From the NCBI RefSeq assembly GCF_004354365.1, contig NZ_SJCY01000004.1, forward strand, positions 1 to 64,000: 64,000 nt of DNA. Direction: 5' to 3'. Below the pieces are notes generated by a model. That model was not told the origin of the DNA. It was given only the letters and a program-made list of their open reading frames with translations, and ran no database searches. The translations under genes were made by a program, and so were the position numbers. Numbering within the stretch: position 1 is the first letter of the stretch; each line of letters starts with the position of its first letter. The stretch is from Pedobacter changchengzhani (lineage in GTDB: Bacteria; Bacteroidota; Bacteroidia; Sphingobacteriales; Sphingobacteriaceae). Below are positions 52,960-62,640 of the stretch, piece by piece.

Positions 52960-54156
52960 CTATTCCTTATTTGTAACTGTATTCATTTTTAAGCTGATCG
53001 TCTTTGTATCGCCAAAAACAATTTCCTTGTTTGCATTAGTCGGCTCGGTATTCCATAAACATTCTCTCACCGTTAGTTTTTGTGTTGCAGGATCTATAGA
53101 GATGAGTTGAAACGATAATCGGGTTTCATCTTTACTCGAATATTTGCCTTTCATCGGACTATCTACTCTAAAAACTGGTAAGTTTATATCGTTATCTGGT
53201 CCGTGGTAATTGTAAAACTCGTTCCAATTGCTGTTGCCATGAAAGTAGGCTTTAATGTTTTTATGTGCTTTTAAAAATGTTATTAAACCGTTTTGCTCAA
53301 TATTGGTGTCAAAGCCTTTCGGCATCCTCGATTGGGTTTCTTTATAATGTTCGGCTAATAAATTTTCGAATTTCCGGTTGGGTACAATTTTAAAAGGGAA
53401 AATTGGATTGGTGAAATGTGATGCTTCTGCAGTTGGCTGGTCGTGTGTGAAAAGTATTACGGGCATACTTTCTGGTACTGTTTTTAAATCTTTTTCCATC
53501 CAAATTCGCTCTGCAGAATCAGGCCACAAAGTGATAAACATAAAATGAATGTTGGAAATGTTTAAAGAGTAATTTATTTTATGGATTGCATAATTGTATG
53601 TTTCATTTGTGAGTGGAATTTCTGGTTTCATCATCAAATTATAAATGTTAACCATCGTTGTTGGATCGGTTTTGGGTTGCATCGTTTTATAAGAACCAAT
53701 TGCATTGGAGATATCATGATTGCCGGGAGCCAATAAAATTTGGGTAGGGTTACCCGATGGTGCTTTTAACGTTAATTTACCATAATAATCGCTTGCAAAT
53801 TGTTGCCACGATGCGGTTGCACTTTGATAAGGAATCTCCATTCTATTAGAAATGTCGCCAGTTTCTATTAAATAATCTACACCAGCAATTTTTTGGTTTG
53901 CATCCACGCCATTTCCGATGGGCAAAGTAATTGTTGTAATTGTATTGATGGCATTAATCATGGCACGATTTACCTTTTGTGCACTTACATTTTTTTCGCC
54001 TCGAAATAATTTTCTAGTAATTCCATAATGGGCATCAGAAGTGAAAACGAAATTTAGCGTTTTATTTTGGTCGCTGGTTTGAGCAGTTACTGAGGTAACG
54101 GAAATAGTATTAATTAGCAAGCCCAAAACAAAAATGGGCAATATCTTTTTTAACAT
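52960..54156 (-). CDS. Exported metallophosphoesterase
   Basis: 398 residues from ATG54156 (signal peptide MLKKILPIFVLGLLINTISVTSVTAQ); the longer reading overlaps the upstream gene. Calcineurin-like motifs: FTSDAHYG (Asp and His), DYLIETGDISNRME (Asp, metal bridge), LAPGNHDISNAIG (Asn-His-Asp), FTHDQPTAE and KAYFHGNSNWNEF. Cleaves phosphate mono- or diesters outside the cytoplasm. It is the last gene of a run with the beta-helix lipoprotein and TonB receptor, 34 nt after the former, which suggests phosphate release from an organic phosphate bound by those proteins. Confidence 0.87.
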   Translation of the reverse strand: MLKKILPIFVLGLLINTISVTSVTAQTSDQNKTLNFVFTSDAHYGITRKLFRGEKNVSAQKVNRAMINAINTITTITLPIGNGVDANQKIAGVDYLIETGDISNRMEIPYQSATASWQQFASDYYGKLTLKAPSGNPTQILLAPGNHDISNAIGSYKTMQPKTDPTTMVNIYNLMMKPEIPLTNETYNYAIHKINYSLNISNIHFMFITLWPDSAERIWMEKDLKTVPESMPVILFTHDQPTAEASHFTNPIFPFKIVPNRKFENLLAEHYKETQSRMPKGFDTNIEQNGLITFLKAHKNIKAYFHGNSNWNEFYNYHGPDNDINLPVFRVDSPMKGKYSSKDETRLSFQLISIDPATQKLTVRECLWNTEPTNANKEIVFGDTKTISLKMNTVTNKE

Positions 54157-54190
54157 TTTAAAATTACTTAATTGAAATTTAGTGTAGATA

Positions 54191-55600
54191 TTAATGATGG
54201 TTTCCTGTTCCATCTGTTTGGAATGCACCTATATCTCTACCCGGCGGTGTCAATTCTGTTGCGCCATATATTAAATCTATGGGTACATCGCCCTTGGCTT
54301 TAAAACCTGTAAAACCTTTACCAATGCAAGGCGATGTTAATTTTAAGGCAAAATTATAGTTGCCAACGGTAGAAATATCAACTAAGCTTGCGCCAGCTGG
54401 AAGTGGTATTGGGCCATTAATAAATTGAGGATTGTTTGCGCCTAATATGGCAGTATTAGCAGTGTAGGTATCACCTGGGTTCCAACCTGCAGGTAAAAAA
54501 TCTGCTGGTTTCGGTATATCTGTTGGTTGGGCTTTTGTAATGGCTACACTTAACGATTTAGATGGATAAATTTGGTCTGCCACAGTCGCAATATCTGCAT
54601 AAGTGTAATTGTAACCGTATTTTGTATTTAAGGTATCGGCCATTGGGTTTTGTACAATGCGGATTCCAAATTTACAATTAACCATTAAATTGTTGTAAGC
54701 CATCCCTGCGGCATCCTGTTCGAGGTTTATCGAACCACCACGGCCAGCTGCCGATCGGCGATAACCGCAGTTTACGATGGTGTTATTGTACATACGCACG
54801 TTCGTTCCGGGTACACCAGGAAGCGCACCAGAGTTTGATAGTTTAGGCCCATTTGTGGCAATGCCGATACATAAATTGTAGGCAAAATCGCCAATTGTTC
54901 CGCCTTTTGCATTTAAAGCTTCGCCACCTGTGTAACCACATTTTTCAAAAGTATTTCTCATAATGGCAATTTTTCCTCCAACCGTACGAATTGGATCATC
55001 AATACTGCCATAAATCCAAGAATCTTCAAAAACCAATATGCCATTTGGGTTTTGAAAAAATAATGGATAAGAATTTTTTGACAGCGTTGCTAAATCGCCA
55101 CTTGGCTTACCGCCAGCAAATTCTATATGTGCCCATTTTAAAATAATTTTATTTGCCGTTGGTCCGCCAATAATACCTGTCCATCTACCTTCAAAAGCGA
55201 CATCTTTAGATGGATCGGCACCAATTTGATCGGTTTTTACAGCACCTGGCGAAGTGAAATAAATTGGTTTGGCTTTTGTACCTAAGCAAATTAACGTACC
55301 TTTTACACCAATGCCATAGTTGCCATTAAAATTAATGGTAACACCTTCTTGCACAATTAAAGTGTCTTTAACATCCACAATTACATTACCGCAAATGTTG
55401 TAAGTTTTGCCCGCAAGCATTGTCCCTTTAATACCTGCAGATATGGCTGGTGCAGTAGGCGCAATGCAACCAACATCACTAATTGGTGATGAAATTAAAA
55501 CTGAAGGCTCAGAAAGCGCTTTGAAGTCTGCTTTTTTAGAACAAGCACAAATATTTATGCTAATAAAAGCCACAGCAATTATATAAGTTAATTTTTTCAT
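54191..55600 (-). CDS. Parallel beta-helix lipoprotein
   Basis: 469 residues. Lipoprotein signal MKKLTYIIAVAFISINICACSKK (lipobox ending at Cys). The rest has the short repeating strands of a right-handed parallel beta helix (GNYGIGVKGTLICLGTKAKPIYFTSPG, WAHIEFAGGKPSGD, NGILVFEDSWIYGS, NVRMYNNTIVNCGYRRS, MAYNNLMVNCKFGIRI). It ends ELTPPGRDIGAFQ, as in many surface beta-helix proteins. It starts 5 nt after the receptor stop. No catalytic residues recognised; likely a substrate-binding surface partner of the receptor. Confidence 0.82.
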   Translation of the reverse strand: MKKLTYIIAVAFISINICACSKKADFKALSEPSVLISSPISDVGCIAPTAPAISAGIKGTMLAGKTYNICGNVIVDVKDTLIVQEGVTINFNGNYGIGVKGTLICLGTKAKPIYFTSPGAVKTDQIGADPSKDVAFEGRWTGIIGGPTANKIILKWAHIEFAGGKPSGDLATLSKNSYPLFFQNPNGILVFEDSWIYGSIDDPIRTVGGKIAIMRNTFEKCGYTGGEALNAKGGTIGDFAYNLCIGIATNGPKLSNSGALPGVPGTNVRMYNNTIVNCGYRRSAAGRGGSINLEQDAAGMAYNNLMVNCKFGIRIVQNPMADTLNTKYGYNYTYADIATVADQIYPSKSLSVAITKAQPTDIPKPADFLPAGWNPGDTYTANTAILGANNPQFINGPIPLPAGASLVDISTVGNYNFALKLTSPCIGKGFTGFKAKGDVPIDLIYGATELTPPGRDIGAFQTDGTGNHH

Positions 55601-55605
55601 GATTT

Positions 55606-58371
55606 TTATAGTTTATAGCGTAGGCCAATTAAAAAACTGGTTTTGAAATAATCTTTTTGAACAATAATATTTTCATCTGGGTTAGTTTGTAAGTTTAATG
55701 GACGCGCCCCGGGCGATTGTAAATACATATTATACGATTGTTTTAACCTAAGAATATAGGGCGTGTTTGTTAGGTTATTTATCTTACCGTAAACGGAGAA
55801 TTTTTTTGCAAACTTTTTCTCAACCGAAAAATCTAATTGCTTTGTAGGTGCCTGCCAATAATCTAAACCAAAATACGGACTAACCAATGCAATTCTTTCT
55901 CCGGTATAAACGAATGCGGTTTGTACATCAAAACCCAGTTTAGGGTTTTTGTATATTAAGGCCAAATTGCCAATATTTTCCGACTGGCCTTGTAATGGGC
56001 GGGTTTCTGATTGGATGCGAGAACTTACTTGCCCTGCATCATTTCGGTAAGAAAATAATTTATCGGATGTGATTTTGGACTGTGTATAAGTGTAGTTGGC
56101 CACCACACCAAAAGGACCAAAGTATTTTGTATATACAGCCTCAAAGCCGAAATTACGTGCATCGCCAAAATTTTGAGGAATTAAAGTTTGAGTAGTTACC
56201 CCAGTTTTAACTGCTGCAAACTCAATCGGATTTTGAATATTTTTATAAAAAACGCCCAATAAAAGCTCATCAGCATTTTTTGGAAAAAGCTCATATCTAA
56301 AATCTATATTATCGGCCGTTGTGTGGTTTAAACCTACTGGGTTTCCAGATTCTTTAAAAATTTCGCCTTGTTGTCCATCTGGAATTAACTCTGCAAAACC
56401 GGGACGTGCCAATGCGCGATAATATGATAATCGCAAATTTTGATTGGCATTTAATTTATATTTAAAAATACCACTTGGCAAAAAGTCGGTATAAGTTATT
56501 AATCCGTTTTTTGCAGCTGTACCCAAAGGCAATTCGGTGGTGTAATTTTGCTTGGTATGTTCTATCCTTAAACCTCCGGTAGCAGTAAGTTTTTCAGTTA
56601 AGTGCCACTCTGCTTGCGCATAACCTGCAAAAACATTTTCGGTAAAATTGTAATTGTTTCCATTAGGAGAAACTTTGCCACCATCGGTTTCTTTAAATGT
56701 ATAACTCGCATTGTTTATACTGGTATATTCTTGTGTTTTATTATCTATTAAAACTGGCGTAAGGCCATAAGAATTAAAGTAAGAATTTCGGGTTTTATTT
56801 CGTTCTACACCGCCAATTTGTAACTCAAATTTTTTGCCTAGTAAATCGAATTTCTTGTGTAAGTTTGCGTAAGCAGCATAATCCTGATCGCTGTTATGTG
56901 TCCAAATGCGCGTCATGCCCTGCAAAATATCCTGACTTGTTTCTGTTTTATTTATTGAGTATTCATGTGTAAAATCTGCTTGATCTGGCACACTGTTGTT
57001 GGCCGTAGAATAAGATAAAGACCAATCAAACTTAAAATCGTTTGCCATTTTATGTTCGCCTTTTAACGCCGAGCTAAAAATGGATTGGTACTGCCATCTA
57101 CTTCTACTTTGTGCATCAATTAATGAATTTAGTGCAATGGTATCGGCTACAATCCTAGTTTGATAATCATCTAACCGCACAAATACGTTAATTAACGATA
57201 ATTTATTTCTATCGTTAAATTTGTAATCGATTTTGTTATTGATACCTATGCGTTTACTCTGTTGCGAATATGCACGAGATTGAAGTTGGATAAATTGAGG
57301 GATATTATTTATGCTAGGTTGGGCATTTGGTAAAAAAAATGTTGAGTTGTTGCCCGTTAGTTTATCTTGATAACTACCAGAAAGCAAAAATCCTAATTTT
57401 TTGTTAACTCCAAAGCGATTGCCGTAAGTAATGCCGAAAGTAGTATTAATCGGCGTATTTTTATCAGAGTAATTTAAATTATTTACTGGGAAATCGGAGG
57501 GTTTTGCGTTGTAATCACTCCCAAATCGTTCTGACGGCGCAAGTTTGTTAATCGTACTTTTATCAAATTGCTGATAGGGGCGGTTGCTAAAAGCGGTATT
57601 GTATCCTGTGGCAACGTTAATTTGTAGCAATTCTCTAGCGGGCGCATCTTTCATTACTAAATTAATTGTTCCCCCAATTGCATCACCTTCCATTGATGGT
57701 ATTAGGGTTTTGCTAACCTCCAAACGTTCAAGTAGTTCGGATGGGAATAAATCTAGCGGTATAAATCTGTTTTTATTATCAGGACTTGGTATTTTAATTC
57801 CGTTAACTAGCGTGTTGATGTATCGCTTTTCCATACCTCTAATAATTGGATACCTACCTTCGCCAGAACTGCTCCTTTCGATGGTAACGCCCGATACCCT
57901 TTGCATTACGTTTGCTACAGTAATATCTGGCGAAAGCTCAATATTTTGAGCTGAAATGATATTCAGAACCTGTGTTGCATTGCGCTCCAAAGTTCTAGCA
58001 CGCCTATCGTTCGATATTTGATTGGCTACAACTCCAGTTTCATTTAACATCACTGCATCGGGCTTCATTTCTACATTAACAATAGAAACACCCTTGCCAA
58101 CGGTTACTTTAGCCTCTTTATTAACGTAAGATAAAATGCGGAATTGAAGTGTGTACGTTCCTGCTTTAATGTCTTTGAAATTGTAAAACCCATCTAACTG
58201 TACAGGTTGAACTTTGCCGGTTTCTTTAATTTTTACGTTAGTACCGATTAGAAACTCTTTAGTTACAGCATCAGTTACACTGCCCTTTATAGTTTGAGCA
58301 AAAGCTGGTATTGTAAAAAATGTTGCTAGATAAATTAAAAATAATTGGCTTAACTTATGGCCTTTCTTCAT
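55606..58371 (-). CDS. TonB-dependent receptor with carboxypeptidase-like N-terminal domain
   Basis: 921 residues. Signal peptide (LSQLFLIYLATFFTIPAFAQ); a CarboxypepD_reg domain (about 28-108, TIKGSVTDAVTKEFLIGTNVKIK); a plug (about 118-240, VLNIISAQNIELSPDITVANVMQRVSGVTIERSSSGEGRYPIIRGM...AIGGTINLVMKD); and a 22-strand-type barrel to the end, closing SFLIGLRYKL. Takes up a large solute across the outer membrane using TonB energy. No SusD partner follows, so it is not a glycan-type SusCD pair. Context with the beta-helix lipoprotein and phosphoesterase, and the direct repeat upstream, points to organic phosphate. First gene of the operon. Confidence 0.9.
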   Translation of the reverse strand: MKKGHKLSQLFLIYLATFFTIPAFAQTIKGSVTDAVTKEFLIGTNVKIKETGKVQPVQLDGFYNFKDIKAGTYTLQFRILSYVNKEAKVTVGKGVSIVNVEMKPDAVMLNETGVVANQISNDRRARTLERNATQVLNIISAQNIELSPDITVANVMQRVSGVTIERSSSGEGRYPIIRGMEKRYINTLVNGIKIPSPDNKNRFIPLDLFPSELLERLEVSKTLIPSMEGDAIGGTINLVMKDAPARELLQINVATGYNTAFSNRPYQQFDKSTINKLAPSERFGSDYNAKPSDFPVNNLNYSDKNTPINTTFGITYGNRFGVNKKLGFLLSGSYQDKLTGNNSTFFLPNAQPSINNIPQFIQLQSRAYSQQSKRIGINNKIDYKFNDRNKLSLINVFVRLDDYQTRIVADTIALNSLIDAQSRSRWQYQSIFSSALKGEHKMANDFKFDWSLSYSTANNSVPDQADFTHEYSINKTETSQDILQGMTRIWTHNSDQDYAAYANLHKKFDLLGKKFELQIGGVERNKTRNSYFNSYGLTPVLIDNKTQEYTSINNASYTFKETDGGKVSPNGNNYNFTENVFAGYAQAEWHLTEKLTATGGLRIEHTKQNYTTELPLGTAAKNGLITYTDFLPSGIFKYKLNANQNLRLSYYRALARPGFAELIPDGQQGEIFKESGNPVGLNHTTADNIDFRYELFPKNADELLLGVFYKNIQNPIEFAAVKTGVTTQTLIPQNFGDARNFGFEAVYTKYFGPFGVVANYTYTQSKITSDKLFSYRNDAGQVSSRIQSETRPLQGQSENIGNLALIYKNPKLGFDVQTAFVYTGERIALVSPYFGLDYWQAPTKQLDFSVEKKFAKKFSVYGKINNLTNTPYILRLKQSYNMYLQSPGARPLNLQTNPDENIIVQKDYFKTSFLIGLRYKL

Positions 58372-58860
58372 AAAAAAAGTATTTTTTTTTGGCGAATATA
58401 GGTCACGAAATGTGTAGTAAAACCGCAGATAATCGGTTAACAGAAGACTTTATGATTTGATAATATTGAGGTAATATTCGACGCCAAAAAACAAACTTTT
58501 GTTAACGTTTTGTTAACATTGATAATGAGAATTTAGAATAATTCTCTGCTGTTTTTAATATTGAATGGAAAGATTAGAATTAAACAAGAGGGATAATTTT
58601 TAGGAAATGCTTCAATTTTTTACCAAATTTATTTGAGTAATAATTGAAATTTAAGAACAGACAGATTGATGTTTATCCAAACAATTCATCGTAAACATCA
58701 TTTATTAATTCAATAGTTTTGGCTAATGTTTCTGATGTGCGTTTCGTAACTAAACGACTTTTTATAGTCAATAATCTTGGTGCTTAATAAATTGTCGCTT
58801 AGCTATCGGGCGTAAACTTTAAACTTTTTTACCCTAAACCTTTCACCTTCCAACCCTCAG
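58372..58860. other. Regulatory region of the receptor operon plus short repeats
   Basis: 489 nt. It holds a -7-like TATATTCG on the minus strand at about 58393-58400, the PhoB-box-like repeat at 58497-58517, and at 58805-58860 a chain of 7-nt units (TAAACTTTAAACTTTTTTACCC, AACCTTTCACCTTCCAACCC) next to the smc stop. No gene seen. Confidence 0.5.
58497..58517 (-). promoter_or_regulatory. PhoB-box-like direct repeat
   Basis: TTTTGTTAAC occurs at 58497-58506 and again at 58508-58517, an 11-nt period. On the minus strand, toward the receptor, it reads GTTAACAAAACGTTAACAAAA. The E. coli Pho box is also a direct repeat of 7-mers with an A/T-rich 4-nt spacer and 11-nt period. It is 126 nt upstream of the receptor ATG. 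Confidence 0.5.
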
Positions 58861-61800
58861 CTAAGCCGCTACTTCCCTCATATCTACTGCTACAACCCTC
58901 GAAACGCCTTGTTCTACCATTGTTACGCCGTAAATAATATCCGTACTGGCAATGGTTCTTTTGTTGTGAGATACAATTATAAATTGCGATTGATCTGAAA
59001 ATTTGCGGATGATGTTATTGAATTTATCAATGTTGGTATCATCCAAAGGTGCATCAACTTCATCAAAAATACAAAATGGTGCCGGTTTTAATAGGTAAAG
59101 TGAAAATAGGAGAGCGGTTGCTGTTAATGTTTTTTCGCCTCCGGACAATTGGTTGATGGAGAGCGGTCGTTTGCCTTTCGGACGCGCAATAATATCAATA
59201 TCGGCTTCTAACGGGTTATTTACATCCGATAAGATTAAATCGCAACTGTCTTCTTCATTAAAAAGAGAACGAAATACAACAATAAAGTGTTCGCGCGCTT
59301 GGGTAAAGGCTTGCATAAACTTGTCTTTTGCGGTATCGTCAATTTCTTTGATGGTTTGTAATAAATCGGTTTTGGCTGCGTTCAAATCTTTTTTCTGGTT
59401 TTGGATAAACACATATCGTTCTTCCATTTCTTTAAAAGCTTCCATCGCCATCGAATTTATGGCACCGAACTCATCCAAATTACGTTTTAATTTTTCAACT
59501 TTCTGCCGTAATTCAAACTCGCTCTCAACCCCGGCCTCAACCTCAGCCTCGCTCTCAACCTCGGTCTCAGTCTCAACCTTAACCTCAGTCTCAGTCTCAG
59601 CCTCAACCTTGTTCTCATTCTCAACTTCCAATAGGTCGTTAATGTCAATGTTAAATTCTACCGCTAATCGTTCTTTTAACGAGTTTAAATCAATTTTAAG
59701 CGTATTTTTTTTGTCCTTTAACTCAGTTATTATAAAATCGGTATCTTCTCTATTCTTACGGATTAGCATTAAATTGCTTTCCATATCATTAATACTTCCT
59801 TTGGCTTCAAAGTATTCTTTTTCAGCTTCGGCAAGTGCTTTTTCCATTTCTTCGCGTTGCTGATACATCTCTAAAAGTGTATCATCGCTTAAATCGGTAT
59901 GCTGTAAAGTTGCCGTAATTTGGTTCAAGGCTTCTTGCAATTCCTTGTCATTTTGCTCAATGCGCTTGTTTAAAGCTTCTTCTTGCACAAAGCGATAATC
60001 TAAATCCTTTTCTAAACCAGCTAATTTATTTTGTTGCTGATGAAAGCGGATGTTATCTTGATTGTATTTGCCAGCATTTTCATTCACATCTTCAGCAAGT
60101 TCTTGGTAATTTTGCTGTTGCTCCTGCAAATTCAAATGGTCATCCTGTTGTTTCTTCTGCAATTCAATTAACGTAGGTAATTTTTCTGAAAGTGATTTTT
60201 CAATGGAAGCAATTCTTTGCGCAATGTCGCTTTTGCGGTTTTCGCTGGTGGTAATAAAATCCTGATATTGATCTCGGCGGGTTTGCACAGAAATGTGCTC
60301 ATTGCTTAACCGATTTAACTCTTGTTGAAAAGTATTAATTTGATCAATTTTTGACGATTCTTTTAAATTAAATATGCTTTCTGTAGCCGTACTTATCGCT
60401 AAATTATATTGGTTAACTAATAAATCTGATTGCTTAATTTCCTTAATTAAATTTTCTAAATTTTTAGCGCGACCAATCCTTTTGCCTTCAAATAAACCAA
60501 TTGATCCACCTGCCAACGTAAATTTAGTTTGTGCATATTTTCCGTTTTGGGCTAAAACAGTTAAGCCCTCTTTTGGGTTTTCTTTAAAAATATTTTCTTG
60601 CTCAGCTACCGCGATGTAAACATTTTGCAAAAGTAAATTGCAAAGAACTTGATATTTTTTATCTACCTCAATTACCGAAAGTGCAGCAATTAAGCCTTCA
60701 TAAACTCCAATTGATACATTTTTATCGGGTATGTTTTCCAATATAAAAAAATTGGCTCGGCCTCTGCTTGCGTCCGTTAATAAATTAATTGCAAGTACCG
60801 CATCACTGTATTTCTCTACAACGTAATGGTTCATTACAGGCTCTAGGTAGTTTTCTATGGCAATGCGATAGTCTTCTTTACAAAATAAAATATCAGATAG
60901 CAACAATGCTGATTTTGCAAAAGCATTATTTTTTTTAAGAAATCGAATAGATTCCGGAAAGCCTTCTAAACTATCAACAAGTGATTTTGTGAGGTTGTAT
61001 TCGTTCTGTTTTGCGTCTTTCTTGCGGTTTTCGGCAGTTAGTTTTTCCTTATTCGAACTTAAATTTTGTTCAGCTTCGGTTAACTTCTCTTTTAAAATTT
61101 CTTCTGCCTCTTTAAAATGTTTAATTTTACTTTGTTTCTCGGCAATTGAAAGGTCAAGTTCTGCCAATGCATGGTCGAAGGCTTTTAATTCTGATGTTTT
61201 GGTATCTGTATCATCAACATTTCTGCTGGTTTCTTGCACCAAAGCATCTTTCTGGATGTTTAAAATATCGATGTCTTTTTGCGCTTGATAAACCTGATTC
61301 TGAAAATCGTTGGTTGATTTTACAAAATTATCTAATCTATTTTTCTCTATTTGCTGTTGTTCCCTGAGGTTCTCAAGAGTTGTTTTTAGTAAATTTAAGT
61401 CAGATTCTATTCGGCCAAATATTTCAGTTTCTATAACTACTTCTTCATTTAAGCGCTTAATATTGTATTTAACGTGGTTAACCTGATTTTTATCTTTCTC
61501 TAACTCACCCGATAATCTGTTTTCTTTTTCTTGTAAAAAACGCATTTGTTCATTTTTTACTTTTTTCTCACTTTCGTAAGCACGAATTTTAGCTACCAAC
61601 TCATTTGTAGCCTTTTGCTGTACCGAAAGGTTTTTTTCTTGATGAATACTGCCCAGTTTGATTTTTTGTAAATCAGCTTCTTGCAAATCTATTTTTGAAC
61701 TTAAAGTTGTGCGATTAATCTGTTCATTTTGTTCTTGCGACTCTAACGCATTTAAATCCGTACGAAAAAAACCAATTCTATGCGTTGCCAATTGCACGCT

Positions 61801-62475
61801 TAAATCTCGATATTGTTCTTTTATTTTATAATATCTTTCAGCTTTTTTGGCTTGGTTCTCTAATGTTTTTAAGTTTTTTTCAATCTCGAAAAGTAAGTCT
61901 TCCACCCGTTCTAAATCGGCTTCTGTATCCTTTAACTTACTAAAAGTTTGTTTTTTACGTAATTTGTACTTAGAAATTCCCGAAGCTTCTTCAAACAACG
62001 AGCGCCTACTATGTTCTTTATTTGAGATGATTTCATCAACCATTTTCAGCTCGATGATGGAGTAACTATCTGAGCCAATTCCAGTATCTAAAAATAAATC
62101 TGTAATGTCTTTTAATCTACATTGAACATCATTTAAACGGTATTCGCTGTCGCCATTTCGATACAATTTTCGGGTAACTGTAATTTGCGAGTAGGCCGTT
62201 GGTAAAATGTTTTTTGTATTATCAAAGCTTAAAGAAACTTCTGCTAATTGCGATTGTTTTCGATTTTTTGTGCCATTAAAAATGATGTTTTCCATCTTTT
62301 CAGATCGAAGTGCTTTGGTGCTCTGTTCGCCCAAGACCCATCGCATGGCATCAATAACGTTCGATTTTCCACAACCATTTGGGCCAACAATGCCAGTTAC
62401 GCCCTCATTAAAATTGATGATTACCTTATCGCCAAAGCTTTTAAAACCTTTAATTTCTAATCGAGTAAGTTGCAT
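58861..62475 (-). CDS. smc: Chromosome segregation ATPase SMC
   Basis: About 1204 residues from ATG62475 (MQLTRLEIKGFKSFGDK); the upstream TTG reading is unlikely. Head: Walker A GIVGPNGCGKSNVIDAMRWVLGEQS. Two long coiled coils flank a hinge (about 515-680, DSLEGFPESIRFLKKN...LLQNVYIAVAEQEN...GGSIGLFEGKRIGR). C-terminal head: signature LSGGEKTLTATALLFSLY and Walker B FCIFDEVDAPLDD. ScpA/ScpB are not in the window. An acidic low-complexity stretch of about 38 residues (near 950-987), coded by a 6-bp repeat, sits in the second coil just before the KLKRNLDEFGAINSMA neck segment. Length is otherwise normal for the family. Confidence 0.95.
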   Translation of the reverse strand: MQLTRLEIKGFKSFGDKVIINFNEGVTGIVGPNGCGKSNVIDAMRWVLGEQSTKALRSEKMENIIFNGTKNRKQSQLAEVSLSFDNTKNILPTAYSQITVTRKLYRNGDSEYRLNDVQCRLKDITDLFLDTGIGSDSYSIIELKMVDEIISNKEHSRRSLFEEASGISKYKLRKKQTFSKLKDTEADLERVEDLLFEIEKNLKTLENQAKKAERYYKIKEQYRDLSVQLATHRIGFFRTDLNALESQEQNEQINRTTLSSKIDLQEADLQKIKLGSIHQEKNLSVQQKATNELVAKIRAYESEKKVKNEQMRFLQEKENRLSGELEKDKNQVNHVKYNIKRLNEEVVIETEIFGRIESDLNLLKTTLENLREQQQIEKNRLDNFVKSTNDFQNQVYQAQKDIDILNIQKDALVQETSRNVDDTDTKTSELKAFDHALAELDLSIAEKQSKIKHFKEAEEILKEKLTEAEQNLSSNKEKLTAENRKKDAKQNEYNLTKSLVDSLEGFPESIRFLKKNNAFAKSALLLSDILFCKEDYRIAIENYLEPVMNHYVVEKYSDAVLAINLLTDASRGRANFFILENIPDKNVSIGVYEGLIAALSVIEVDKKYQVLCNLLLQNVYIAVAEQENIFKENPKEGLTVLAQNGKYAQTKFTLAGGSIGLFEGKRIGRAKNLENLIKEIKQSDLLVNQYNLAISTATESIFNLKESSKIDQINTFQQELNRLSNEHISVQTRRDQYQDFITTSENRKSDIAQRIASIEKSLSEKLPTLIELQKKQQDDHLNLQEQQQNYQELAEDVNENAGKYNQDNIRFHQQQNKLAGLEKDLDYRFVQEEALNKRIEQNDKELQEALNQITATLQHTDLSDDTLLEMYQQREEMEKALAEAEKEYFEAKGSINDMESNLMLIRKNREDTDFIITELKDKKNTLKIDLNSLKERLAVEFNIDINDLLEVENENKVEAETETEVKVETETEVESEAEVEAGVESEFELRQKVEKLKRNLDEFGAINSMAMEAFKEMEERYVFIQNQKKDLNAAKTDLLQTIKEIDDTAKDKFMQAFTQAREHFIVVFRSLFNEEDSCDLILSDVNNPLEADIDIIARPKGKRPLSINQLSGGEKTLTATALLFSLYLLKPAPFCIFDEVDAPLDDTNIDKFNNIIRKFSDQSQFIIVSHNKRTIASTDIIYGVTMVEQGVSRVVAVDMREVAA
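59515..59628. repeat. Hexanucleotide repeat inside smc
   Basis: About 17 imperfect copies of a 6-bp unit, CTCAAC/CTCAGC/CTCGGT/CTCAGT on the plus strand, or GAG-NNN in the coding frame. It encodes alternating Glu with Val, Thr, Ser or Ala (VEAETETEVKVETETEVESE). GAG is used almost exclusively, although the rest of this AT-rich gene prefers GAA. Confidence 0.85.
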
Positions 62476-62640
62476 GGTTAACCGCTGCAGAAGCGATTTC
62501 AATATTAACGATAATTTTGCTGTATTTCAAGTTTTTGGATGGATGTATTTAAAAAAGATGATTTTAAAGTTTTAAATATTTTATCGGACTAAAACTTTTT
62601 TACTATTTAAATGGTAGTATTGATGAATAAAACATTAAAA

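Noticed and set aside
52786..52992. 68-codon plus-strand frame near the phosphoesterase gene
   Set aside because: It overlaps the 3' end of a well-supported gene, has no motif and no promoter.
52960..58371. Polysaccharide utilisation locus (SusCD type)
   Set aside because: The receptor has no SusD partner and there are no glycoside hydrolases; the enzyme present is a phosphoesterase.
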